From: Ancistrus triradiatus
Lineage: Eukaryota; Chordata; Actinopteri; Siluriformes; Loricariidae
Length of the DNA stretch: 64,000 nt
Assembly: GCA_025084515.1 (NCBI GenBank)
Contig: JAJAGP010001519.1
Location: forward strand, 62,001 to 126,000
Direction: 5' to 3'
Below the pieces are notes generated by a model. That model was not told where the DNA came from. It worked only from the letters and a program-made list of their open reading frames with translations, and ran no database searches. A program made the translations under genes and the position numbers. Below are positions 33,301 to 44,159 of this stretch, in pieces (position 1 is the stretch's first letter; each line of letters starts with the position of its first letter).

Positions 33301-36300
33301 ACCGTGTTTTTATTTATTTTTACATATACAGTACTGTATTCTTAATGCAAATAAGTCCCAATGGGTCTTAAAATGGTTAGTACTGACAGCCAACCAAAAG
33401 GAAAACAGGAACCGAATCCTCCAGAACACAGGCTGCATTAGCAGCTATGTTTGTGCATTGAGTTCACATATAGAGTAAGTGTTTTGCTTTTACGTTTCAC
33501 TTTCAATCCATTACTCACTAAATTACATGAGACTTTTCCTTTTTTTCAATTTTATTTTTTATTATAAGATAATGTATTTTTATTATAAAATAAATAATAA
33601 TGTTAATGATTTTGGCCAACTGTAAGTGTTAATGTAAGTATTGTGTAAATGTTACCCTTCTCTTATGATGGATTTGTTGGAACATTACCCCTATCGTAAA
33701 TCAGGGAGCACCTGTACAGTACAATTGCATTAATGCAAATAATGACTTATATAGTGTGGATTTTCTGGAGGTCTGGAACAGATTAATTCAATTTATGTTA
33801 TTCCTCATGGGTAAAATTTGCTCAGTACGCGAAGTTAGGGGGGTTAATTTTGGAAGGAGACTCCCATTTAAATATCACCTAATCTGTTTGACATGATATC
33901 AGTCCTTTTAATAACTCATCCCTGAAATATATTTTAATGCATGGCTTTGCTGATTTTCAGTTTTTCATGCTTCATTTTGTCAAGTTGGATAAAAATGAGT
34001 GTTTTCGCCTTTAAAATTTCCATCTTTTTACCGTAAAAAACAATTTAAAGTGGAACAATTCTGAGTCTTGTTGCAAAATTAGAGAGTTGTAAAACTAGAG
34101 TTACAGAATAATGTTGAGATGCCAATACACAGTGTGTCTGTGCGAGTGGTGCATTATTCTCTCTTCACCCTTACAGTTTGGATGAGAAGGATGCAGAGAT
34201 TCTCGAGTCCACATTAAACATGGGATGCGAGGTGCATCGCTTTAACCCTAGCAATCGGGTTAGGCATGGTAGTGGTTCAGGATTTGGATCCATCCATCAC
34301 CATCAAGCCTGGCTTGACTGGAGACGTCCTCAGGTTCGCCCTCAGGGGGGAGCTTTCGGAGCTATACCTCGCAGATTGACGGACATCATGGACTCCTTGG
34401 GCCACAGAATGGTACTTACAAAAATCACTTTTCTCATTTTTATTCTGATGGCAGCAGAGAATCCCCTGGCTGATGCTTTATCACCATGGAGATGGTGTCC
34501 ATGGTCATGCATGGCTACCATGGCAACAGTGTCTGGTGACTCACATAGAGATGTGATGCCCTAAGGGGCTAGGGTGTGCTGTTGTTAATGTTTGATCATT
34601 AGATATAGACTGCATTACCTCCGTGGGGAACGCACAAGTTCTTCACAATCTCTGTATTATGTATGCATACCATCCTCTTCCTTTATACTATACAAGGAAG
34701 TTTACATTCAGTGCTTTGGTAAAAATCATACATTCTTATTAACTGACCTGTTTAAAATGATAAGCGGTATAACATTATATGAAACTTTTTTCTAAATACA
34801 GGTATGCCATGTTTAATGTTCTGTGAAACATACCACAGTCACACAGTCTTTTTATGCTACTGTAGTGTAAATATAAAGGGTATTTTCACAAGACAACTGC
34901 ATGCAAATGATACCAAAATGTCTCAGAGATACTGCTGAAAACAAGAGAGGAACATTACCATCTACACTGCATCCCTATTGCCATTGCATTTTTAATTTAT
35001 GGAATTGCACAATAATTATAGAAAATACAGTACTGTTACGACCCTGTGTAGGGGAAAGCTGTAACACTTAAGAGGATGGTATGATGGACCTGTTACTTCT
35101 GTGACAGAAGTCAAAAATGAATTTTTTGACAATATTACAAACAACACAGAAGATCAGCCTGATAAAAGAGAGACTGAAAGAGTGAGCGTGAACCAGGTCA
35201 TATAGTTATAGGTTAGAGAGAATGTACCGGTAGTGGGGGGAAAATGAAGGACTTCACCTTACAATAGGAGACTCACATTCACTTATGAACACCATTTACA
35301 GTTTATTACAAATAGGTAGAATGAAGTCATACACACAAACACAAGTAACTTGCACAAACCAAGTTAGAATAGTCTCTGGTCTCACAGCTGCTTGTGAATC
35401 TGCAGCATTGATTGGCTGTTGAGGTGACCACCTGTTTATGGCTGCAATGTCCAGAGTTAAAAGACAGACTTCAATTTCCTATTATAATATTTAAGATCTT
35501 GGTCATTAAAATGAACGGACGTTGACTGGATGGACATTAAATGGTGCAGACCTGTAGTTTAATAACTAACTGGTAGCATTCAGTCAAATTACTTAATGCC
35601 AGCAGTAAGAGTAACAAATTGCCGGCTGAATTATCAGTCCAGTCAGAGACTATATTTAAGTGTATGTGCATCATGGTGGCACAGTGTCAACCTGTATGTA
35701 TGTATATATGTATCTATGTTTGCGTGTGTGTGTGTCTGTCTGTCTGTCTGTCTGTGTCTGTCTGTCTGTGCTGTGTGTCTTACAATGGGCTGCCACCTGT
35801 CACTCCTAGACAAGCCCCATGTTACCATTTAGACCCCGGAACCCCCAGCGACCCTGAATTGTATTAAGTGGGTATGGAAAGTAAGTGAGTTCCAATGTCA
35901 AAATCCATTATTCACAGTAATAAGCACTGGAAGTATTAGATTTCAACAGTCGTTCATAATTTAAAATGTGACGCCACTGTTTTAGTGGCACTTTGTTAGC
36001 ATTAAAATGTGTGATGCATCCTGTGTTTATTATATAGTAGTGGGAAGGCTTAGAGGTTAAGGCTCTGGCCAACTGATTTGAGGGTTGGAACTTTCAACTG
36101 TGGTTCCTCCGAGGTATCTGTTGGGCTCCTAAGCAAGGCAGTTAAGGCCCTCTAGAGAAAGGCATATACAGTATGTATGGGTAAATGCCGTACATGTTCA
36201 TGTATTGTGAAAAACATTTAGCAGACACCCTTATTGAGTACTTTAAAAAGGCCCAGCAGTGGGAGCTTGGTAGTGCAGTTACTTAAAACCTCAACCTTCT

Positions 36301-36462
36301 GATGAAGATTTTGGTCAGACTGTGTAATGACTTTCTGATCAACGACCATTTGCTTTAACATACGAGGCCTTTAAAATGATAGCAAATAATACAAAATAAA
36401 AATCTGTCTTTTAACTCTGGATGTTGCAGCCATAAACAGTCACTCAACGCTGCGGATCCATT

Positions 36463-36502
<40 letters not shown>

Positions 36503-37520
36503 AGATCACGTGATTGCTTGCTGATTGGCTCGTGTTTGGACTAGGGGTGTTTAGAGACTTGTTTGTGCAAGTTACTCATATTTGTGTGTATGCTACTTAT
36601 TTGTAACGAGCTGTAAATGGCGTTTGTGGCTGTCCTATTGTAAGTAGTACTCCTTTGTTTGTCCCCCCCACTACCTGTATATTCTCTCTCATCTATAACT
36701 ATATAAACTGTTTTGCATTCACTCACTGAATCTGTGTTTCATCTGGCTGATCTTCCATGTTGTTTGTAATACTGTCTATCTTTGCATTATTGGCTTCCTT
36801 CAAACAAAATCATCAGTCATTTCAATCACTCATTGATCACTCATGTTTTCAGTGGTATTTCTGATGCATTAACGTATCGTTGGCATCCAGTTTTCTTGTG
36901 AAAATACCATTTAAATTTACATTACAGTAGCATAAAAAGACTATGTGACTATGGTAATGTCTAGTCAATCTCAGTTTTGCTCAATGCCCTGTTTCACAGA
37001 AAGTAATGCAGTCATTGATTGGTGCCTACTTGTTTTACTGCATACAGTATATCACACTCTATGTTTAATTCCTTTATGGTTTTTATTGTTGTAAGACAAT
37101 GGATTGTGGGTTTATTTAATTTGCTTCATTTAATTTTGAATTTTAAACATCTCTTCACACTGTGTTCATTTCATTACTCACCATTATGTGTGTCTGTCAC
37201 GTGTGTAGGTGCACGTTTTGTGGGCAGATTTGGAGAGTGCAGAGTGGCGTGTGTTGGAGAGTTGGGTGCAGGATGGGACTCTCGGGAGGATCAATCAGCT
37301 CATTTTGATCATACACCTGCAGTGGGCAGGATTTGAAGTGGGCGGTACTGACACAGAAGTAGTGCGATTCTGGTACAGTGTACTGAGTGCCCTCCGCAGA
37401 ACAGGGTTCCGCCTCACCCATACTGCTCATGGGCCAGGACACACTGTACTGAGGCAAGAACTTCCCAGGACGCACAGTTCATACATACTCAGCTGGGTCA
37501 GGATGGGTGAGCAGCTATGA
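28449..37520 (+). CDS. METTL24-like methyltransferase, five coding exons
   Basis: Joining 28449-28736, 30116-30214, 30359-30480, 34177-34411 and 37209-37520 gives 351 codons plus stop. Every junction is GT-AG and phases fit (0, 0, 2, 0). The start ATG at 28449 has G at -3 and +4. Residues about 11-33 form a hydrophobic signal-anchor; the rest should be lumenal or secreted. Family landmarks are CVVYSF at 164-169 (expected SAM-binding motif I), GCEVHRFNPS at 186-195, WLDWRRP at 215-221, VLWADLESAEW at 251-261, HLQWAGFEVGG at 284-294 and a terminal SYILSWV. These match the METTL24 / Methyltransf_22 family, whose members are about 350-370 residues; the substrate is unknown. Many relatives have Asp where this protein has Asn193. 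It lies between AHDC1 and WASF2 on the same strand. Whether it is the METTL24 ortholog or a paralog cannot be decided here. Confidence 0.85.
28737..30115 (+). other. METTL24-like intron 1
   Basis: GT-AG intron, mostly AT-rich. No transposon was confidently identified within it. Confidence 0.75.
30116..30214 (+). CDS. METTL24-like exon 2
   Basis: 33 codons, phase 0 at both ends (TTGCAG|GTC... and ...CCTGAG|GTAGAT). Encodes VRVRDLLLEPWASEQPSFIA and the following helix-like segment. Confidence 0.8.
30255..30329. repeat. Compound (TCTG)n(TC)n(CA)n microsatellite
   Basis: Occupies most of the 144-bp intron between exons 2 and 3 and ends 29 bp before the exon 3 acceptor's first coding base, so it may include or displace the branch-point region. 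Confidence 0.95.
30359..30480 (+). CDS. METTL24-like exon 3
   Basis: 122 bp, entered in phase 0 after TTCTTCAG and left in phase 2 at CATTCAG|GTATAC. Encodes MTCSRKQG...NSCVVYSF, the probable start of the SAM-binding fold. The stretch between MTCSRKQG and CVVYSF matches the family less well than the flanks. Confidence 0.75.
30498..31842 (-). mobile_element. Degenerate DNA transposon (ACAACCCCAAATCAGAAAA family)
   Basis: Terminal inverted repeats acaaccccaaatcagaaaat (from 30503) and attttctgattttgggtcat (to about 31833) are near-inverse. Minus-strand frames at 31281-30811 and 30907-30677 give broken transposase-like protein (LHNFFKATYAALKTTSFPG, VLTCPQYRMWRILNQKM). The insertion lies entirely in intron 3 of the METTL24-like gene. 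A truncated copy is at 59188-59426. The superfamily is not certain from sequence alone. Confidence 0.7.
31843..33088 (+). other. METTL24-like intron 3, unremarkable part
   Basis: AT-rich intron. 32720-33010 looks like a reverse-oriented dispersed fish repeat (ctgctgggcttcttcccacc) but its ends could not be set. Confidence 0.4.
33089..33845 (+). mobile_element. DNA transposon remnant (CAGTGGTACCTCG family), copy 1
   Basis: Starts cagtggtacctcggttctct and shares several blocks with the inverted copy at 48770-49320: attactcactaaattacatg (near 33511), aatgattttggccaactgta (near 33605), and the 'attcctcatgggtaaaat' type block near 33800. No transposase frame survives. The right end is approximate. 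Confidence 0.6.
34177..34411 (+). CDS. METTL24-like exon 4
   Basis: 235 bp, entered in phase 2 after CCCTTACAG and left in phase 0 at AGAATG|GTACTT. Completes a Ser codon from exon 3, then encodes LDEKDAEILESTLNMGCEVH, NPSNRV and the WLDWRRP block. Confidence 0.88.
35450..35575 (+). repeat. Unclassified dispersed repeat, copy 1
   Basis: Contains cagagttaaaagacagactt, cctattataatatttaagat and gacgttgactggatggacat. The same ordered blocks recur at 51143-51240 and 53395-53505 (+ strand) and inverted at 38115-38345 and about 36380-36430. Confidence 0.6.
35670..35880 (+). repeat. SINE remnant split by a (TCTG)n tract
   Basis: ggtggcacagtgtcaacctg at about 35676 resembles a SINE head, and 35784-35880 (atgggctgccacctgtcact, cccagcgaccctgaattgta) resembles the SINE tail. 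Between them is a TATG/TCTG microsatellite at about 35695-35770. Confidence 0.5.
36040..36240 (+). repeat. tRNA-derived SINE fragment
   Basis: Reads in the opposite orientation to the copies at 40237-40430 and 40706-40881: aggcttagaggttaaggctc, then cctaagcaaggcagttaagg, ending acatttagcagacaccctta. The B-box region has diverged. Confidence 0.6.
36471..36500. repeat. (GT)n microsatellite
   Basis: About 15 GT units in intron 4 of the METTL24-like gene. Confidence 0.95.
37209..37520 (+). CDS. METTL24-like exon 5 (terminal)
   Basis: 103 codons plus TGA, entered in phase 0 after GTGTGTAG. Encodes the most conserved part of the family: VHVLWADLESAEW, LILIIHLQWAGFEVGG, VVRFWYSVL and SYILSWV. The DLESAEW segment resembles the D-x-E-G-A-E motif of FkbM-type methyltransferases. 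Confidence 0.92.
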   Translation: MHVLWADLESAEWRVLESWVQDGTLGRINQLILIIHLQWAGFEVGGTDTEVVRFWYSVLSALRRTGFRLTHTAHGPGHTVLRQELPRTHSSYILSWVRMGEQL

Positions 37521-37745
37521 TCACTCACAACCAACTGTACGCATTGAACTGTGCTGCCTGAAACTGCTGCTGCAAAAGCACATTCTGATGAAAGACCAAG
37601 TGACTTTTTAGAAATTCTGTTCTTTTTGGCACTGTGGCTTTAGTACTGGGGTGCAGAATTTTGTAGTAGTCATGGATCATGAGTAATGGAGTATGTAATG
37701 GATCATGAGCACACACGTGCAAAATAAAAAGTATAGCCTTGACCA
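37521..37745 (+). terminator. METTL24-like 3' UTR and poly(A) signal
   Basis: A canonical AATAAA at 37723-37728 lies about 200 bp after the stop codon, giving a short 3' UTR. Confidence 0.65.
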
Positions 37746-38829
37746 AGGCATGTGCTCAATAGAAAGGCAATTGCCCGGCTTCCCTTCAATTTAACAAAAT
37801 GCGGTAATGAATTTTTAGTGGAATTCAATATTTTACTGAATCAAATGATCAAATATCTCACTGCATTTGCTAGACAGTGCGCTTTTTTTGTCCTGCTCTG
37901 AAGCAGAGCCTCACTTAATGATGACTGGTCAGCCTCTCAAGTAAATTGGGAATCCGGAGCATAACCGACATCTCAAACTTTAATAAATCAGCAAGATTGT
38001 TATATTTTACAGACATAAAAAACAAGGTGTGTTATTAAGTAAAAGGACTTTTGTACAAGGCAGTGCAACTAACTGCAGCTCCACTGGAGGGGTATAAGAA
38101 TCCTATTCTATGGCTAAGCTATTGCTGACCATTAAGATAGTGATGCTTTGAAAAAAACATCAATAGCAGCTAGTTACCATCCATCCAATCAACATCCGGT
38201 CACTTTAACAGCCAAGGTCTTAAGAATTATAATATGAAATAAAAATCTGTCTTATGTATAAAATTCACACCTGAATGACAGAAAACTGGTAGAAGCGAAC
38301 ACTTGCAACACCTGCTGACAGAAAAGAGAAGTGCAGTATTGAAAGGCATCATCATTAAAGCATTTGTACACACAATCATCAGCTACAAACATCCTTCTGT
38401 TGTCGACTTTTCCGTACATCAATCATTTTTTTAAGTGATTCTGTTAACTCCTATTTTTTTTGCTGTATTGTACTATGCAGTTTTGAGCAGATGATACGTG
38501 GGAGTATTTCACTAAATCTTTCGTTTTTAACCTACCATGTTACATACACTTCTTTTGTTTAGCGTACTCATTGTTTTTAATGAAGAATATTTGGTTTTAG
38601 CAGTATTAAACCACTGTTAATAAAGAGTCTTTTGCACTGTGTTCCACTAGAGGGAGCAAGAGCACCCTTACCAAGCCCTTACTGCGTCCTTGATTGTGTA
38701 AGAATATTGAAAGATGCTCACAACCTTCACAACTTGGAAACAGATATGTGTATGTACACGCTATATGTATAGGCTCAATATTAGCCCTTAAACCCTCTAA
38801 TTTAATATTCGTCCTAGGAACCCAGGAAA
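37746..38829. other. Intergenic DNA with one dispersed repeat
   Basis: No gene seen. 38080-38350 is an inverted copy of the unclassified repeat family also at 51040-51245. Confidence 0.5.
38080..38350 (-). repeat. Unclassified dispersed repeat, copy 2 (inverted)
   Basis: The reverse complement matches 51040-51245 over most of its length, including aacacctgctgacagaaaag (38309), gaatgacagaaaactggtag (38273) and the ttaagaattataatatgaaa block (38220). This pair gives the longest visible version of the family. Confidence 0.65.
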
Positions 38830-39096
38830 AAATGTACTGTGAATTTCCATAGTAAAACTGTGAATTGCTTGCCAGTTTTAAAGTGAACTTTCACAGTTTG
38901 ACCATGAAGTTCACAGTTCTGCTATGAATTTCTGATGGTAATTTGGCCACTTCATGGTTCTACTGTCAAATTTCATAGTATAACTGTAAACTTGGTCGAC
39001 TATGAACCGACCATGAATTATTTCACAGTTGTACTATGAATTTTGGTGGTAATTTTCCCACTTCATGGTTCTACTGTCAAATTTCACAGTACATTT
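38830..39096. mobile_element. MITE with internal tandem duplication
   Basis: The ends aaatgtactgtgaatttc and aaatttcacagtacatt are inverse. Inside, a block beginning ctatgaattt and ending cttcatggttctactgtcaa occurs twice (about 38922-38970 and 39030-39080). No coding potential. Confidence 0.65.
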
Positions 39097-40236
39097 CTTC
39101 GTGGGAAAGTGTGTCCATTCTGTTTCATAAAGCTGCCATTCAGTCACTTTGAATTTAATTCACTGGTCGAACTGGTTGGATGTTAGATGGATGTTGGATG
39201 TTTGTAATACTACAAACACAAAACAATTTCTAGGTTATTTTCTGCAAACTACGAATAACTCTGTAGTTTGGAAAGTTTAGATAATGTTGACATACAAAAT
39301 AGTAATTGCATTGCTTGAATGCCAATTGCAATTGTCCATTACGCAATGTAGTTATTTAAGTGTACAGCAGGTAATCTATATTATATAAAAATATAATTGT
39401 TACATTTGAACGTTTGTTGTATTGAAGCTGCCTTTCTTCAACGTTGCATGCTACCTTTGAGTGTGGTATCATGTGCCCTCTAGTGATGAAGCTTGGAGAT
39501 GCAGCTGTTTGTCTGTAAAACCCACGGCACTGAAAGCTCTAAATCTGTGATTCTCAAGCTTGTTAATGGCCTGGGCCGAGAACCTGTCAAAGACGTTCTT
39601 CAAACATACATTTATGTATAGTAATAATAGGCGATTTGTATAGAAGTGCAGGCCACGCATCCATGTGTCTCAGGCTGCAGGTTGAGAAACAATGTCACCT
39701 AAGAGGTTTCTCGGGAGCCCCATCAGACATGCGTTACATCAGACAAGGTAATGATAGCTCATAGCTGTATGTATTGGCAAGCGACTTTTAACTGTATAAC
39801 CTACTAAAAGTACGTATTAGACCACTAAAACAAAGGCGTTCATTAAACTTGCGTTACGTTAGCATAAACAAAATGAATGTAATTAATAAAAGTCTTTAGT
39901 GTTCATTTGTTCTTCATATTTCATTCATGGCATATACGTATGTATATTTCATTGTCTTTCTCAGATTTGTTCTGAAAACAGTATTGTTCTGCAAAAGCAG
40001 AAAAATAAAGGACAGAAAAGAAAGCCTAAATCATGGTTTTAAGAGCATAATCAAAGATAGATTTTTACAATCAGAAGGTGGAGAGGTCCTAGCCTTCTCT
40101 TTCTCTGTCGCTATCCTTCATGTAACCCTGAGGTATACTGTATGTATGCTTCTGAACTTCCGGCCCCAATGTGTATCCCCTTAGACGCTTGCAGTCAGTC
40201 AGTCACTAGATTCTATCATGAATACGCGGACTTATG
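39097..40236. other. Intergenic DNA, no gene seen
   Basis: AT-rich; no recognisable element or coding region. Confidence 0.5.
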
Positions 40237-40430
40237 TACATTTACATTTACAGCATTTAGCAGACGCCCTTATCCAGAGCGACTTACAATTGGTACAGTC
40301 TTACAGTCCAAGCAATTGTGGGTTAAGGGCCTTGCTTAAGAACCCAACAGTGGTAGCTTGGCAGAGTTGGGATTTGAACCCTGGACCTTCTGGTCCATAA
40401 TCCAGTACCTTACCCAGGATGTAAATGGCC
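40237..40430 (-). repeat. tRNA-derived SINE, copy 1
   Basis: Contains cagcatttagcagacgccct, tatccagagcgacttacaat and the complement of a polymerase III B box (ggatttgaaccctgga). This is a very common teleost SINE arrangement; the minus strand carries the promoter orientation. Confidence 0.75.
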
Positions 40431-40461
40431 ATGTCACGAAGCTACAGAATCCTCAAATATA

Positions 40462-40610
40462 CAGTGGTGCTTGAAAGTTTGTGAACCATTTAGATTGTAT
40501 GTATATCTACATTAAAAGAGAACCCAATAAAACAAATTATTTATTGAAGAAAATTATTGAATATTTCATATCTGTGAGAGGCAGATATATAAATAATTAA
40601 CATGCTTGCA
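40462..40610 (+). mobile_element. Tc1-like terminal fragment (CAGTGGTGCTT family)
   Basis: TA followed by cagtggtgcttgaaagtttg, then about 140 bp of family 5' sequence, cut off before any transposase coding. Confidence 0.7.
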
Positions 40611-40633
40611 ATTGGGTATGCTAGAAAATTTTT

Positions 40634-41160
40634 GGTAACACTTTACTTTGAGGGGCACAAACATTGTGAACTCATGAAGAAGTAATGCTTTAGTAATGCT
40701 GAACATTTACATTTACAGCATTTAGCAGACGCCCTTATCCAGAGCGACTTACAATTGGTACAACCTTACAATCCAAGCAATTGTGGGTTAAGGGTCTTGC
40801 TCAAGGACCCAACAGTGGCAGCTTGGCAGAGGTGGGATTTGAACCCTGGATCTTCTGGTTCATAATCCAGTACCTTAACCACTAGGCTACCACAGTAGCG
40901 GTTAAGGTATTATGGACTAGAAGATCCAGGGTTCAAATCCCACCTCTGCCAACATCCATGTTGTACCTTAATTAATTATTACATGAAATTATTATATGAA
41001 TGCATATATTGCTCCTGCATGAAGGCATACGAGACATGCTCACTTTATGTGTAGTCATGATGTCTCATGATGAATTCTGTGTATGAATTAATGATTACTG
41101 ACTCATGAAATACTGCATGAATTAATGCTATTTCATGTAACCTTCAAGTAAAGTGTTACC
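40634..41160. mobile_element. MITE (GGTAACACTTTACTT family) interrupted by SINEs
   Basis: Left end ggtaacactttactttgagg (40634) and right end ccttcaagtaaagtgttacc (to 41160) are inverse. The interior is interrupted by SINE sequence at 40706-40950, so the SINE insertion is younger. Confidence 0.75.
40706..40950 (-). repeat. SINE copy 2 with head-to-head partial copy (hairpin)
   Basis: 40706-40881 is a second minus-strand SINE copy. Its head (40825-40881) is repeated inverted at 40898-40950, with a loop of about 16 bp, differing by a few substitutions and a short indel. The + strand arm carries gggttcaaatccc, a good B-box match. Confidence 0.8.
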
Positions 41161-42289
41161 GAATTCATACATTATGTTGATTTATATTTTATGTTGACCT
41201 AAATATTAGTCATTCAGAGTCTATCTTGACAATCAGTTGTAGGGGCACAACTGTGCATAACAAAATAACCCTGTTAAACACTAAACAGATTTAGTGATTT
41301 AACACTAAAGTGCAATGGAGCTCTGCAATGGAGGAGAAAGGAAGAACACTAACACTAACATTAACACTAAAGATTTTTTTATTAATTGCACTAATTTTGG
41401 TTATGCTAATGTAATGGATGCCTTTTATTATGCCTTTTTAGTGGTCTAACGTACTTTTGGTAGGTTATATGGTTATAAGTGGCTAGCCAAAACATATAGG
41501 TTTGAGTTGTCAATACCTTGCCTGCCTTGGCTGACATTCTTTTAAAAAAAAATTGCGACTGTCCATTAATCCATGCGAAAAACCAAAAGAAACTGGCTCT
41601 GACTGAAAGCGTTAGCTGCTCAAGCTTTTGGAAACATGCTGGTGCATTATGGGAAATGCAGTTCCTGTAGTGAATTTGAGTGGTGTGTCCTGTAGTCCTG
41701 CTCAACTGTCCAGGATAAGATTGACTGTTTACTATCGTGATTTTAGTGGGGCTTGTGCCCCAGTAAGGTGGCTCTGATGATGCCCCCTGGACAAGAGTTT
41801 TATAATATGAAGTATACAAGCACAGAAATGCCATAGACAAACAGGGCAGTGGAAAGGGTTGTACTGGCACGTCAGTGACTCACAATATGACATCATATAT
41901 TTCCACTTCCCCTACAAGTCAATTCGTTAACTTTATGCCCTGCCCTCCTAAAATAAGTCCATAAAGAAATGGCTTTTCTGTTTAGTTGGAGAGCATGACA
42001 TGTCAGTCCAATTAGCACTGACACCTTATTGATTAGTTGGAATGCCTCACGGTCAAGTTTCAACATCTAGTAATAAGACTTCTTAGAAAAGTGAAGCTGC
42101 TGTAATCCACAGTGTCCACAGACCTTTGGCTATCATGTAAGGAAATGAAAATGAAATGGTATGAAATTTGGGTTTCAGCGATGAAAAGCTGAGCTTTTTC
42201 AGGCTATTTTTTGTACACATAAAACATAAACCAATAAGCTATACATTGTAAGACAATAATGTCATAGCTTGAATGGAGGAGGAATATTT
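41161..42289. other. Intergenic DNA, no gene seen
   Basis: No supportable coding or RNA feature. Confidence 0.5.
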
Positions 42290-42679
42290 CAATCATTTCT
42301 CCATGTCAGGATGCGTTGGGACAGGCCTGGTGCTCTGGAATGGCCGCCCCTCCCTGCGCTCCACAACAGATGTTTGGAACTCACATGGGTGGAGTCTCTG
42401 AGGTTTTCGTCCTGAACCATAACTCCACCCCGGGTTTATGTAATTGACAGACAGACCAGCCAATCGGATCTCCTGTTTGACACAGTTAGACCAATGGGAA
42501 GTTAGTAAATCTGGAACCTGGTGAAAGCTGGTGCTCCGACAGTTCGTCTGACGGTAAATGCGGACATATTTTCGATTTAGAAGATAATGAGCTGTGAAAA
42601 ATGAAGTAATGTTGAGGTAGCTAGGTCGTTTCAAAGCACAAACACTTCGGCAGCGAGGAAGGATTTATTCTATTGTGTG
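42290..42679 (+). promoter_or_regulatory. wasf2: Candidate WASF2 promoter and noncoding exon 1
   Basis: A locally GC-richer block contains two CCAAT boxes, at 42460-42464 (gccaatcgg) and 42491-42495 (gaccaatggg), 31 bp apart. A splice-donor-like site follows after 42679 (TGTG|GTAAGAG). It lies about 4.7 kb upstream of the WASF2 start-codon exon with no other gene between. Known biology: NF-Y binds paired CCAAT boxes at about this spacing. The transcription start and exon assignment are inference. Confidence 0.4.
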
Positions 42680-43391
42680 GTAAGAGGTTCTGTACTTATT
42701 TCCAGGCTTTACTTGAGAAGCTAGTAAAGTGGCTTTGGTTGAGTCACATTCTGCTGAATAACTAGCCCGCTAGCTAACTGCTTACTTCCTGCTCTGGACT
42801 TTCAGGGTGGGCCGCAGTGCTGTACTTTTTTAAGGAAATAAAGTCACTTAATGTCAGTCCTATAGTTTGCAATTTCTAATTTCATAGTTTGTATTGTTGT
42901 ATCCGGTTATGTTGTGTGAGTTTTTGTTAAAGACCAAGCCGTGTTTGCTGTCCGAAAGCTTTTTATATACACGGTTATGTAGCTACTTCACAGCGTTTAC
43001 TGGACATTTCTGGAAAACATTCCCATTCAAATATAATAGTGATCTTTTTTTAATTGCAGCAAAAAGACTCTAAGCCAATTGTGGAGTTTATTCTTAATTT
43101 TATTTCAGTGGTTTTATCCCTGCAGCTGTGTAATTTTAGCGGTTTATCCCATCCCATGACAGCTACGTCTGTGTGCTCTGCGAATTAATGGCTTATTTCT
43201 GAATGTCTCTTGTGCATTGTGTATGCAGTGGCAAAACTTTGCATATCAGTGACCTATAGCTGTGTTATGGATCCTGATCTTCAAGATATTTGGGATGCTA
43301 TTGTGGAATTTTACTACCGGAAATCTTGAATCACCACACTGAGAATATCTTCACCCAGCTTTTTTAACTTTGTTGCAAATAAACAAATAAC

Positions 43392-43983
43392 TAGGGATGC
43401 ACCGATATTGAATTCCTTGGGCCGATACCATAACCGATGTTCAGCACATTATTGTGGCCGATACCGATGTTAAAAACCGATAATATAACCTCTTAAAAAC
43501 GTTTAAAAAATATTCACATGATAACCTATATATGAACTGTTGTTAAAAACTAGATCAGTAATTAATTTTAGCAATAAAATGAAACAATAAGCAACTAAAA
43601 CATAAATCAGACATGACTATTACTATAAACGTAAGGTGATGTTCACTCCAAGGAAAAATGGTTTCATTCCATTTTATTTTCTAACCTTCTTTTAAAAAGG
43701 TAGGAATTTTTTTTAGCTTTCAATTGTTACAGGCAGCAGCAAGAACAATTACGGGTGTAAGAAAACTTAAGATTGAGAAGCTCCAAGAAAGGATAGAACT
43801 GCATATAAAACTATACACTCTAACATCAGATATTTTGCTTAATGAGTAAAACAAAGAAATTCTTAGTTAAATATATAATAAATATCGGATAAAATTCTAA
43901 TATCGGACCGGTACCGATAACTGAAAAAAAAATCCATATATCGGCAAATAATATATCGGCTGCCGATATATCGCGCATCGCTA
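43392..43983. mobile_element. hAT-type MITE with 8-bp target duplication
   Basis: Ends tagggatgcaccgatattg and tatatcgcgcatcgcta are inverse, and the flanks are caaataac (43384-43391) and caaataag (43984-43991), a 7/8 match. It is rich in CCGATA/TATCGG blocks and has no transposase. The 8-bp duplication and TAGGG-type end fit a nonautonomous hAT element. Confidence 0.85.
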
Positions 43984-44159
43984 CAAATAAGAGATATATT
44001 GTCAGACACTTTTTTAAACAGCTGAAGATTCAGCTGTTTCTTCCCATTTGTTTGGGAAGTATTTATCAAACAAATTAAATTATTTGAATCAGTGGTAGAC
44101 ATCTTTCCATGTCAAGTATTGGAAGTCTTCACACTATGCAAGTTACCTTTTACTGTGCC

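Larger units (their letters stand above)
34412..37208 (+). other. METTL24-like intron 4
   Basis: 2.8 kb intron carrying copies of dispersed repeats at 35450-35575, 35670-35880, 36040-36240 and 36380-36430 and a (GT)n tract at 36471-36500. No coding sequence is supported in it. Confidence 0.75.

Noticed and set aside
40928..40945. tRNA T-arm-like sequence (gggttcaaatccc)
   Set aside because: It belongs to a partial inverted SINE copy and lacks the rest of a tRNA.
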